Counted from the stretch's first letter, positions 6,492 to 12,613 are shown. The stretch is 12,805 nucleotides of DNA from Chloroflexota bacterium (GCA_025355835.1 JANXYW010000122.1:1-12805); one strand, 5' to 3'. Numbers and translations: made by a program. The notes: generated by a model not told the origin, from the letters alone.

Positions 6492-7067
6492 CTACTCCGG
6501 CTGCGCCACCAGCGCGCGCGGCAGATAGCGGCTTGCGAACGCCTGCACCGGGGTCAGCAACGGCTCGCCGAAGCTGACGGCCACGCCGACGGATATACCG
6601 AGCACCGCCCCCGCGAGAATGTCGCTCGGCCAGTGCACGCCGACGAAGATGCGCGCCACGCCGAGGACAAGCGCGACGCCGAACAGCACGCCGCCAAGAA
6701 GTCGCCGGCGCACGAGCAACGCTCCCGCCAGTGCGAACGCCGCCGTGGCGTGGTCGCTCGGGAATCCGCTGTCGGGCCCATGAGAGATCAGAAGCCTCGT
6801 CGAGGCATCGCTTACAAACGGCCGGTCCTGATAGTGCAATTGTCGCAACAGTACGGCCAGACCGATTGCCAACAGCACGCTCACGCACGCCAACCCGGCA
6901 AGACGCTGGTTCAGCGCGCGTTCGCGCCCCACCGGAAGGAACCACAGCGCCAGCAATACCGGGATCGCGAGGAAGATCAGATCCTCAGCCAGCAGCTTCC
7001 CGATCGCGTCCAGCAGATCGTTGTGCCACGCGAGGCCGTTCACCAGATCCTGGATCGCGTCGTTCAT
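6492..7067 (-). CDS. PAP2-superfamily membrane phosphatase (undecaprenyl-diphosphatase-like)
   Basis: A 191-residue integral membrane protein with about five or six membrane segments and the three-part phosphatase motif of the PAP2 family. Motif 1 is RQLHYQDRP (Arg75, Arg82, Pro83; Arg replaces the usual first Lys), motif 2 is PSDH (103-106, with His106 and Asp in place of Gly), and motif 3 is ARIFVGVHWPSD (Arg139, nucleophile His145, Asp149). Small proteins of this kind, such as BcrC/YbjG, dephosphorylate undecaprenyl diphosphate to recycle the cell-wall lipid carrier, which is the likeliest role. Phosphatidate or other lipid phosphates cannot be excluded. AGGAG at 7081-7085 is 13 bases upstream, rather far, so initiation is weakly supported. 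It converges with the molybdoenzyme gene, 76 bp apart, with no clear terminator between them. Confidence 0.9.
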   Translation of the reverse strand: MNDAIQDLVNGLAWHNDLLDAIGKLLAEDLIFLAIPVLLALWFLPVGRERALNQRLAGLACVSVLLAIGLAVLLRQLHYQDRPFVSDASTRLLISHGPDSGFPSDHATAAFALAGALLVRRRLLGGVLFGVALVLGVARIFVGVHWPSDILAGAVLGISVGVAVSFGEPLLTPVQAFASRYLPRALVAQPE

Positions 7068-7315
7068 GACCTTCTGGCTCTCCTATCCCACAACGATCCG
7101 CCGCCCGAAAACGGCTGCAGCCACCGTCAGACGCACCCTGGCCACGCGGCGCACATCATCGCCAATACCAATGACCGAATGACAACAGCCCTCGCGGCCT
7201 GCGAGCACTCTATACAAAGACGCGACCCGTGCACGTGCCGGCCATGTCGCCTCTTTCTGCGCCCGACGCGACGCCGCGCGCCCCGGCCGCGCCACGATCG
7301 AACGATGTGGCCAAG

Positions 7316-7413
7316 TGGCGGGAGTGCGAGGGAGTCGAACCCTCCCGGGACGACGCAGGCCGCCCCGCAACGGTTTTGAAGACCGCGAGACCCACCGGAA
7401 CCCATCCACTCCC
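7316..7413 (-). tRNA. selC: tRNA-Sec (anticodon UCA), complete with encoded CCA
   Basis: A 98-base gene that would read UGA as selenocysteine. The acceptor strand GGGAGTG (from 7413) pairs with CACTCCC before discriminator G and CCA (7318-7316). There is a 6-bp D arm with loop CGGT, built largely of G-U pairs. The anticodon arm GCGGT/ACCGT carries loop CTTCAAA, with the anticodon at 7379-7377. A long variable arm (GGGGCGGC with GTCGTCCC, all eight positions pairable) and a T arm GAGGG-TTCGACT-CCCTC complete it. The long acceptor/T stack, long D stem, long variable arm and UCA anticodon are diagnostic and align along the length with E. coli selC. Position 8 of the acceptor is G facing G, so the eighth pair is not Watson-Crick. 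Its 5' half is duplicated at 4735-4776. Confidence 0.95.
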
Positions 7414-7418
7414 GGTGG

Positions 7419-7450
7419 TAGGTTATAGGTTGTAGGGGCTAGGTTGTAGG
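7419..7450. repeat. Three near-identical TAGGTTRTAGG units upstream of selC
   Basis: TAGGTTATAGG (7419-7429), TAGGTTGTAGG (7426-7436) and TAGGTTGTAGG (7440-7450), the first two overlapping. A fourth copy is at 4789-4799 beside the tRNA fragment. The array lies immediately above the tRNA 5' end and contains its likely -10 box. Confidence 0.7.
7422..7427 (-). promoter_or_regulatory. -10 box TATAAC for selC
   Basis: On the minus strand TATAAC (five of six consensus) ends eight bases before the mature tRNA 5' base at 7413, so transcription would begin at or almost at the tRNA itself. No good -35 is present at 17 bases (CCTACA at best). The box is lost in the truncated copy. Confidence 0.45.
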
Positions 7451-7496
7451 GCGAGGTCGTCGGTTCGCACGACGTCGGCCCGAAGCAGCAGCGCAA

Positions 7497-7530
7497 CCAC
7501 TAGCTACTAGTCACTATCCACTAGCAACTA
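7497..7530. repeat. Degenerate (C)ACTAG micro-repeat overlapping the argD stop codon
   Basis: ACTAG occurs at 7499, 7506 and 7520, with ACTAT at 7513, in an imperfect array of 7 to 14 bases spacing. It fills the gap downstream of the aminotransferase and covers its TAG stop. This is low-complexity sequence of a kind that grows by slippage. Confidence 0.55.
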
Positions 7531-8727
7531 CTTCGCCGTCGCCGCAGCGTCCGCCTCGATCACATGCTCCAGAATCGCCAGGCCCTGTTCCAGTTCCTCT
7601 TCCGTCACCGTCAGCGGCGGCACGATGCGGACTGCGTTCGGGCGCACGTTGTTCAGGATCAGCCCGTTCTTCAGCGCCTCGTTCGTGATCCGCTCGCCGA
7701 TGTCGCTCGTGAACTGCACCGCCCACATCAGCCCTTTGCCGCGCACCGCGGCGACGTTCGGACAGCGATCCAGCAGCGACTGCAGCCGCCGCTCGACGAG
7801 CTGGCCCTTCTTCGCGACTTGCGCCGGAATGTCGTTCTCGATGATGTACCGCATCACTTCGTGGCCGACGCGCGTCGTCAGCGGCTCGCCGCCGTACGTG
7901 CTGCCATGGTCGCCTGGCGTGAAGACAGCGCAGTGCTCCTTCGCCAGAAACGCCGACAGCGGCACGCCGCCGCCGATGCCCTTGCCCAGCGTCATGATGT
8001 CCGGCTCGACCCCGTAGTACTCGTACGCAAAGAGCGTCCCGATCCGGCCACAACCGGTCTGGATCTCGTCCAAGATCAGCAGGATGTTCTGCTCGTCGCA
8101 CCACGCACGCAGCTGCTTGAAGTAGTCGTCGTCCGGCACGTTGATGCCACCCTCGCCCTGGATCGGCTCCAGGAAGATCGCCGCCGTGTTCGACGTCGTC
8201 GCGCGCTTCACCGCGTCGACGTCGTTAAACGGAACATGCAAATACCCCTCCGGCAGCGGCCCGAACGGCGTCTTGTAGCGCTCGGTTCCGCCCGCCGTCA
8301 CCGTCTGCAACGTCCGTCCGTGAAACGCGTCGTCGGCGCAGATGATCTCGAACGCGCCGGCCTTCTTTTCCTTGCCCCACTTCCGCGCCAGCTTCAGCGC
8401 GCCCTCGTTCGCCTCCGCGCCGCTGTTCATGAAGTACACGCGGTCGAAGCACGAGTGCTCGATGAGCAGCTCCGCCAGCTTGAGCTGCGGGATCGAGTAG
8501 AACTGATTCGAGACATGAATCAACTGGTGCGCCTGATCCGTCAGCGCGTCGACGATCACCGGGTGTGCGTGGCCAAGGCTGATCGTCGCCGGCCCGCCGA
8601 AAAAGTCGAGATACTCGCGCCCGTCCTCGTCCCAAATGTGTGCGCCCTCACCACGGACGGCCACCAGGTCCATCCGCTTGCCAGTCCGCATGAAATACTT
8701 CGACTCTTTTTCGCGCCAGTCAGTCAT
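7528..8727 (-). CDS. argD: Acetylornithine/succinyldiaminopimelate-type aminotransferase (class III PLP)
   Basis: A 399-residue cytoplasmic fold-type I, class III PLP transaminase. Key residues: phosphate-binding SGAEANE (102-108), FHGRT (135-139), the Glu in EPIQGEGG (187-194), pyridine-N partner Asp220 with Gln223 (LILDEIQTGCGR), Schiff-base Lys249 (TLGKGIGGG), and HGSTYGG (274-280). The ordering and spacing follow ArgD closely. The likely reaction is N-acetylornithine plus 2-oxoglutarate to the semialdehyde plus glutamate in arginine synthesis; related LysJ or other omega-amino transaminases are possible. No arg gene is adjacent. The ATG has AGGAG (8735-8739) at seven bases. A longer frame to 8970 is open, but it is repeat-derived sequence without such a signal. 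Confidence 0.88.
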   Translation of the reverse strand: MTDWREKESKYFMRTGKRMDLVAVRGEGAHIWDEDGREYLDFFGGPATISLGHAHPVIVDALTDQAHQLIHVSNQFYSIPQLKLAELLIEHSCFDRVYFMNSGAEANEGALKLARKWGKEKKAGAFEIICADDAFHGRTLQTVTAGGTERYKTPFGPLPEGYLHVPFNDVDAVKRATTSNTAAIFLEPIQGEGGINVPDDDYFKQLRAWCDEQNILLILDEIQTGCGRIGTLFAYEYYGVEPDIMTLGKGIGGGVPLSAFLAKEHCAVFTPGDHGSTYGGEPLTTRVGHEVMRYIIENDIPAQVAKKGQLVERRLQSLLDRCPNVAAVRGKGLMWAVQFTSDIGERITNEALKNGLILNNVRPNAVRIVPPLTVTEEELEQGLAILEHVIEADAAATAK

Positions 8728-8748
8728 CACTTCACTCCTGAAGGCAGC

Positions 8749-8757
8749 ATCATAACA
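8749..8757 (-). promoter_or_regulatory. Extended -10 promoter TGTTATGAT for argD
   Basis: On the minus strand TG-T-TATGAT is a full extended -10, whose hexamer matches TATAAT at five of six positions. Its start site near 8741 would give a 14-base leader containing the AGGAG. The -35 region is poor, as is usual for extended -10 promoters. Confidence 0.5.
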
Positions 8758-8833
8758 GAACGTGAGAACGCAGCTGCGGGCACACAAAGGCGCGCCCTCG
8801 ACCAGCCGAACTCCCATCGGGCGCCAACCGCGA

Positions 8834-8862
8834 ATGGAGCGCAGGCGCCCCGCCTGCAACAA
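8834..8862. repeat. Hairpin repeat 'ATGGAGCGCAGGCG..CGCCTGCA'
   Basis: GCAGGCG (8841-8847), a CCC loop and CGCCTGC (8851-8857) form a perfect 7-bp stem inside a segment of a type I recall seeing dispersed in intergenic regions of environmental bacterial genomes (GGAGCGCAGGC..GCCTGC). The hairpin is seen directly; the dispersed-family identity is from memory and not verified. Confidence 0.5.
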
Positions 8863-8905
8863 ACCCGCGCTTGAGACGAACGGATCGACTCCGCCACCAC
8901 TCATC

Positions 8906-8932
8906 GTAGGGGCGGCCCCGCGTGGGCGCCCT
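8906..8932. repeat. Hairpin repeat 'GTAGGGGCGGCCCCGCGTGGGCGCCCT'-type
   Basis: AGGG..CG..CCC on the left pairs with GGGCGCCCT on the right across a CGCGT loop, with two bulged G residues. The core GTAGGGGCGG..GGGCGCCC resembles another dispersed intergenic repeat I recall from environmental genomes. The fold is visible here; the family link is from memory. Confidence 0.45.
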
Positions 8933-9042
8933 CGCCGTTCGGCGAAGAAATGCTCGTCAGGGGAGAACATGACATCATCCGAGGCCGTAGGGACGCAGCT
9001 TCAGCTCCATCCCCAACCCCGGACGGGTCCACTCGGTGCCGC

Positions 9043-9303
9043 TTACGAGGATTCCTTCGCGGGCACCTTCTTCTTGCCCGCGGCCGGGGATGACGCGGGC
9101 TTGACCTTGGCCTTGCGCGCCGCCGGTTTCTTCGGCGCCGCGTTCTCGCGTTTGGCATGCTCGCTGGCGGCAATGAGCGATGCGGCGAGCGCCTCCACCT
9201 CTTCAGCGCTGGCGTCTCCGCGCAACAACCCGACGAGTTGCAATCCGCGCGACGCGGCACCCTGCTTGAACTGCTCGGCGGTGCTTTTCTTCATCGCATT
9301 CAT
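9043..9303 (-). CDS. Small Lys/Ala-rich hypothetical protein
   Basis: An 86-residue protein of no recognised family. Residues about 5-50 look helical (AEQFKQGAASRGLQLVGLLRGDASAEEVEALAASLIAASEHAKRE). Residues about 52-86 are a Lys/Ala/Pro-rich basic tail like those of histone-H1-like or nucleic-acid-binding bacterial proteins, which suggests but does not prove nucleic-acid binding. Starts at 9303 or, three codons in, at 9294 are both possible; neither has a Shine-Dalgarno. It lies 29 bp after the propeller lipoprotein on the same strand and is likely part of that transcript. Codon third positions are GC-rich as in the neighbours, supporting a real gene. Confidence 0.65.
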   Translation of the reverse strand: MNAMKKSTAEQFKQGAASRGLQLVGLLRGDASAEEVEALAASLIAASEHAKRENAAPKKPAARKAKVKPASSPAAGKKKVPAKESS

Positions 9304-9332
9304 TCTAATGCGTGCGTCGCGGCCCCGCTGCG

Positions 9333-10514
9333 CTAGTTCGAACGGAAGTGGTGCAACAGCGGATGCTCGCCCTCGCTCGATGTCACGTACCCGCGCCCGT
9401 CCGCGTCTAACGCGATCGCCTCACCCTGCTTCTCCGCCGCCGTCGCCGCCTCGCACGGCGCGCCTGCTAACGCCTCGCCGATCGACTGCCCCGGCGACCG
9501 CGACCACAGCCAAACGGTGGAGTACGTCCGTATCGCCATCATGTCGCCCGACGCCGAAATATCGCCACCAGTCGCGAATGCGCCGCCGACGCGAGCCAAG
9601 ACCGGCGCATCGTCCGGAAACGCGACGCGTCGCTTCAACGATCCGAAATCGATGCGACCAACAAGCTCCAGCGTGACCGTCGCGCCCGCGTCGAGCGTCC
9701 CCGCTACGCGAAAGACTTCCGAGCCAGCCGTGTCCTTCGTCACGATGATCAGATCGCCGCTCACCGGATCGATCATCAGCGTCTCCGCATCATGCGGCCC
9801 ATCAGGATAATGCAGCGTCAGCCGTTCGACATCAGCGACCGTCGCAGCGACCGGCGCCCCACCGCGCGTCACCTTCGGCTCGCGCAGCCGGTACACGACG
9901 ACGTCCGCGCGCGCCCGCGCGTTGTCGCCGATATCGCCGACGTACAGCTCCGCAGCATCGCGCGACGCGCCCGGCCCGACCGCAATGTCCTCCCAGTCCG
10001 ACGCATCAGCGCCGGCCAGCGTGTATGTCGCGATCACGCCGCCCCGCGCGTCCATCGCGAACACGCGCGCCGTATCGCCGCTATCGTTGTGCGCCCACAA
10101 CACGCCGTCGCTCAGCCGGCTCGAAGCCAACCCCGAAAGCTCAATCAGATCACCAGAAGCCACCGTAGCCGTCGGCAGCACCTCCGCCGCGCCAGCGCAC
10201 ATCGCCGCAGCCGAAGTGCCCGCCGCTCCCGCATAGGCAACCGTCGCCGTAGGCGCAGGCGCAGGCGCATCCGTGGGTGCGCTTGTCACGGTGACTGGTG
10301 CAACAGTCGCTGCCGGGGGTGTCGCCGAGAACGACGTGGCGGATGTGACGGCCGCGGGCGCAACAGTCGCAGCTTGAGTCGTCGTGACGGACACCGCAGG
10401 CTGCGCAATGCGAGTCGCGCTCTTACCACCACCCCCGCCGCACCCAACGAACGTCAGTCCGATCGCGAAGACAACCCCGAGCCCGACGAGTGAACTCGAT
10501 CTAGCCCCAAACAC
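9333..10514 (-). CDS. Lipoprotein with Ala/Thr/Pro linker and probable beta-propeller domain
   Basis: From a GTG at 10514 the protein has 393 residues. The signal peptide has n-region MFGARSSS, a hydrophobic core and lipobox FVGC (Cys25 lipidated), followed by GGGGG. An Ala/Thr/Val/Pro linker with repeated ATVAP/VTSA blocks follows to about 105. The rest reads as repeating beta-strand blades: LSGLASSRLSDGVLWAHNDSGD, DWEDIAVGP, LYVGDIGDNARARADVVVYRLREP, DAETLMIDPVSGDLIIVTKD and GEAIALDADGRGYVTSSEG. The HNDSGD, DWEDIA and GDIGDN..R segments recall secreted propeller proteins of the SdiA-regulated/esterase-like type. No catalytic assignment is possible. GGAGGG at 10523-10528 lies eight bases above the GTG, so this start is preferred. 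The frame also opens at a TTG at 10553, which would add 13 residues encoded by repeat sequence and make the signal peptide oddly long. Confidence 0.8.
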   Translation of the reverse strand: MFGARSSSLVGLGVVFAIGLTFVGCGGGGGKSATRIAQPAVSVTTTQAATVAPAAVTSATSFSATPPAATVAPVTVTSAPTDAPAPAPTATVAYAGAAGTSAAAMCAGAAEVLPTATVASGDLIELSGLASSRLSDGVLWAHNDSGDTARVFAMDARGGVIATYTLAGADASDWEDIAVGPGASRDAAELYVGDIGDNARARADVVVYRLREPKVTRGGAPVAATVADVERLTLHYPDGPHDAETLMIDPVSGDLIIVTKDTAGSEVFRVAGTLDAGATVTLELVGRIDFGSLKRRVAFPDDAPVLARVGGAFATGGDISASGDMMAIRTYSTVWLWSRSPGQSIGEALAGAPCEAATAAEKQGEAIALDADGRGYVTSSEGEHPLLHHFRSN

Positions 10515-10515
10515 A

Positions 10516-10590
10516 TTCCGTGCCCTCCGTGTCCTCTGTTGTGAAATACCCAACGAGACTCTCTCCGCGTCCTTCGCGCCTTCGCGGTGA
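10516..10590. repeat. Dispersed-type repeat pair (CCGTGTCCTCTG... / ..CGCGTCCTTCGCGCCTTCGCGG)
   Basis: Two adjoining segments, 10516-10543 and 10561-10590, match the repeat texts 'ccgtgccctccgtgtcctctg' and 'cgcgtccttcgcgccttcgcggtg' that I recall as very common in intergenic DNA of many environmental bacteria. They fill the gap between the DegT gene stop and the lipoprotein start. Read on the minus strand, the first segment contains the GGAGGG that serves the lipoprotein GTG. The family assignment is from memory. Confidence 0.6.
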
Positions 10591-10600
10591 ATCCGTCGTC

Positions 10601-11821
10601 CTACTCGGCCAGCTCGTCGATATTCTCACGCAATTTGACGATCGCGTCGCACAGATCATCGATGTCCGCGGTCGTGCCGAGGAAGATCTCGTGCGGCAGC
10701 CAGATCATCTCTTTGCCCGAGGCCTTCTCCGCGACCGGACACGATACCTGGCTGTAGTCGACCTCGATCGGCGCATCCTTCCACGCGAAGAGCGGTGCGC
10801 TGTACACCGGCGTATAGAACGCCGCGTGCAGTTTCATCCCCTCTTTGTGCAGCGCCCACGCGAACCGGTCGCGCGAGACGCCGCGCCATGCGCGCTCGTC
10901 GTACCGAAGCACCACGCCGTAGCCAGAGCGCGTCGTCATGCGCTCGTCCTGCGGCAGCGTGCTTACGCCTTCAATCTCGGCGATGCGCTGCTCGAGATGC
11001 GCGATGTTCGCGCTGCGAAGCGCAACCTGCTCGGGCAGCCGCTCCAGCTGCGCCAGCAGCACCGCCGATTGGAACTCCGTGATGCGATAGTTCCACCCCA
11101 GCATCGTCCCTTCGGCCGCCTGACGATCGCTGCCCGTCCCGCGGCCGGAGTTCACGTACGCGTTGCAGCGTTCCGCCAGCGCTTCGTCGTTCGTGATGAT
11201 GATGCCGCCCTCGCCGCATGTCATCAGCTTCGACGACTGAAAGCTGAAGCAACCAGCATCACCCAGCGAACCCGCGCCCTTGCCGCGCCAGGCGCCGCCG
11301 TGCATGTGCGCGCAATCTTCGATCACGTTAAGGTTGTGCACCCGCGCGATCTCGCCGATGCGGTCCATGTCCGCCATCCGCGATCCCAAGTGCACAGGCA
11401 GAATCGCGCGCGTGTCCGGCGTGATGTTCCGTTCGATCTGCGCCGCATCGATGCACCACGTTTCCGGATCGACATCGACGAACACTGGCTTGAAGCCCTG
11501 TACCAGCGCCGCGAACGCCGTCGCATAGAACGTCAGCGCCGGCACCAGCACCTCGTCCCCGCGCTCCAGCCCCGCGGCCTTCAGCGCGACTTCGAGCGCC
11601 GTCGTCCCCGCCGTCGTGCAGATGCCGAACTTCGCGCCGTGATATGCCGCGAACTTCTCCGCAAACTCGCCCGCCATCACATTGGGCGATGGAAATCCGC
11701 CCCAATTGCCGCTCTCGAGCACGCGCGTGATATTCGCCAGCTCGCGCTGGTCGTGCTGCGGCCACGCCGGCCATTCCTTCGTCCGAATCGGGTCGCCGCC
11801 ACGCAGTGCCAATTTCGTCAC
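10601..11821 (-). CDS. DegT/DnrJ/EryC1/StrS family PLP aminotransferase
   Basis: A 406-residue fold-type I PLP enzyme of the sugar/cyclitol aminotransferase family. Landmarks: TTAGTTALEVALKA (69-82, phosphate/PLP binding), VIEDCAHMHGG (Asp169 to pyridine N), CFSFQSSKLMTCGEGG with Schiff-base Lys198, and WNYRITEFQSAV (243-254), a family signature. The N-terminal block LALRGGDPIRTKEWPAWPQ and the IEDCAH..GG.W.G pattern are closest to the scyllo-inosose aminotransferase/AHBA-synthase branch, so a keto-cyclitol or keto-sugar substrate is likely. No sugar-biosynthesis genes are adjacent. The start is GTG at 11821 with no Shine-Dalgarno, but a GATAAT box lies eight bases upstream, so the mRNA may be leaderless. 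It lies 46 bp after the RNase HI stop, same strand. Confidence 0.9.
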   Translation of the reverse strand: MTKLALRGGDPIRTKEWPAWPQHDQRELANITRVLESGNWGGFPSPNVMAGEFAEKFAAYHGAKFGICTTAGTTALEVALKAAGLERGDEVLVPALTFYATAFAALVQGFKPVFVDVDPETWCIDAAQIERNITPDTRAILPVHLGSRMADMDRIGEIARVHNLNVIEDCAHMHGGAWRGKGAGSLGDAGCFSFQSSKLMTCGEGGIIITNDEALAERCNAYVNSGRGTGSDRQAAEGTMLGWNYRITEFQSAVLLAQLERLPEQVALRSANIAHLEQRIAEIEGVSTLPQDERMTTRSGYGVVLRYDERAWRGVSRDRFAWALHKEGMKLHAAFYTPVYSAPLFAWKDAPIEVDYSQVSCPVAEKASGKEMIWLPHEIFLGTTADIDDLCDAIVKLRENIDELAE

Positions 11822-11829
11822 GGCAGTAG

Positions 11830-11835
11830 ATTATC
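11830..11835 (-). promoter_or_regulatory. -10 box GATAAT for a leaderless DegT-type gene
   Basis: On the minus strand GATAAT (five of six consensus) is followed by eight bases and the GTG start. With usual spacing the first transcribed base would be at or next to the start codon. No convincing -35 is seen. Confidence 0.4.
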
Positions 11836-11867
11836 GGGGATGGGTCACGGGTAACAGACCGTTCAGG

Positions 11868-12509
11868 TCAGCTTGTCGCCAGCTCGTCGGGGCCATCAGA
11901 GCCACCAACTCGACTGAGGGCGTCGGCGTACTCGTTCCAGCGAAACCCGGTGTGACCCTTAATCCACACCAGCGTTGCGCCGGAACGGGCGCTCGCGAGC
12001 GCGTAGAGCTCTTGAACGAGATCGAGGTTCTTAATGGATCCGCCCTTTTTCTTCCACCCCTTGCGCTCCCATCCGACTGCCCATTCGTTGACCGTGCGCA
12101 CACAGAGCTCACTGTCGGAGTACACGCTCAGGGATTCGTTCGCGTCGAGAAGCGTATAGCCTTCGATGAGCGCACGTAGCTCCATGCGGTTATTCGTCGT
12201 CCTGTCCTCCGAGCCGTGACGCTCCTCCACGATCGCGCCGGCGACCACCTTGACCGCGCCCCAACCACCGCGCCCTGGATTCGGCTGACAGAAGCCGTCG
12301 GTGAACACGCCGCTACTCGGACCAGCGTCGAACCGTTGCAGTACCTGCGCTGGTGACGGACGTTCCTCCGCCGAGGAGGTAGACGGTACGCCGCCTGGAC
12401 GGCAGGCCATGCACCGGAGTGGAGTCCAGTTCGGATAACGCGCGAGCACTGCACCGGCGACGGTGAACGATACGCCGCATTCGCTGCACGAAAAGGGAGA
12501 TTCGCTCAT
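11868..12509 (-). CDS. Ribonuclease HI with N-terminal zinc ribbon
   Basis: A 213-residue protein. Residues 8-36 carry CSEC (Cys8, Cys11) and CMAC (Cys33, Cys36), a four-cysteine zinc ribbon. A Ser/Pro-rich linker runs to about 65. Residues about 67-201 are a complete RNase HI domain that degrades the RNA strand of RNA-DNA hybrids using two metal ions. The catalytic acids are Asp71 (FTDGFCQPNPGRGGWG), Glu110 (NNRMELRAL), Asp132 (VYSDSELC) and Asp196 (EYADALS); His186 sits in the IKGHTGFRWNEYAD loop. The basic patch (RKGWKKKGG) for hybrid binding is also present. Ordinary RNase HI is about 155 residues, so this is a fusion. Start at ATG 12509 lacks a Shine-Dalgarno. Confidence 0.93.
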   Translation of the reverse strand: MSESPFSCSECGVSFTVAGAVLARYPNWTPLRCMACRPGGVPSTSSAEERPSPAQVLQRFDAGPSSGVFTDGFCQPNPGRGGWGAVKVVAGAIVEERHGSEDRTTNNRMELRALIEGYTLLDANESLSVYSDSELCVRTVNEWAVGWERKGWKKKGGSIKNLDLVQELYALASARSGATLVWIKGHTGFRWNEYADALSRVGGSDGPDELATS

Positions 12510-12515
12510 CGCGCG

Positions 12516-12521
12516 ATGGTA
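12516..12521 (-). promoter_or_regulatory. Possible -10 box TACCAT, six bases before the RNase HI ATG
   Basis: TACCAT (TAnnnT, four of six consensus) followed by CGCGCG and ATG fits the leaderless arrangement also proposed for the DegT-family gene. It is weak on its own and has no clear -35. Confidence 0.25.
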
Positions 12522-12592
12522 CCTGAGCCGCCACCAGAGGGAAACGACCGGCGCGAACGAGCACGAAGTTCTGCAGTCGAACCCTTACGACC

Positions 12593-12613
12593 CTTACGCC
12601 TGCGCGGCGTAAG
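12593..12613. other. Perfect 8-bp hairpin CTTACGCC / GGCGTAAG
   Basis: An 8-bp perfect stem with a TGCGC loop, preceded by two tandem copies of ACCCTTACG (12581-12598). It lies in the 214-bp gap right of RNase HI. There is no T-run on either side, so an intrinsic terminator is not supported. The gap 12510-12723 otherwise shows no gene. Confidence 0.45.

Larger units (their letters stand above)
8728..9042. other. 315-bp intergenic stretch with two dispersed-type repeats
   Basis: Between the argD start and the stop of the next minus-strand gene I see no real gene. Open frames here read through hairpin repeats. The stretch holds the argD promoter (8749-8757), the two hairpin repeats listed separately, and a small TCGCC/GGCGA hairpin at 8932-8945. 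Confidence 0.6.

Noticed and set aside
4735..7403. Integrative element bounded by the 31-bp tRNA-Sec direct repeats
   Set aside because: No integrase or mobility gene lies between them. The repeat is the 5' half rather than the 3' half of the tRNA, and it extends beyond the tRNA into the upstream leader. The bracketed genes are ordinary metabolic genes. A duplication with later disruption fits better.
7564..8874. Very long plus-strand open frame (436 codons) opposite argD
   Set aside because: It is the antisense shadow of a clear aminotransferase with all catalytic residues; the translation is Arg/Val/His-rich with no recognisable domain.
9304..9320. TAGAAT box upstream of the 86-residue gene as a leaderless promoter
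   Set aside because: The box overlaps the first ATG, no -35 exists, and the 29-bp distance to the upstream gene favours co-transcription.
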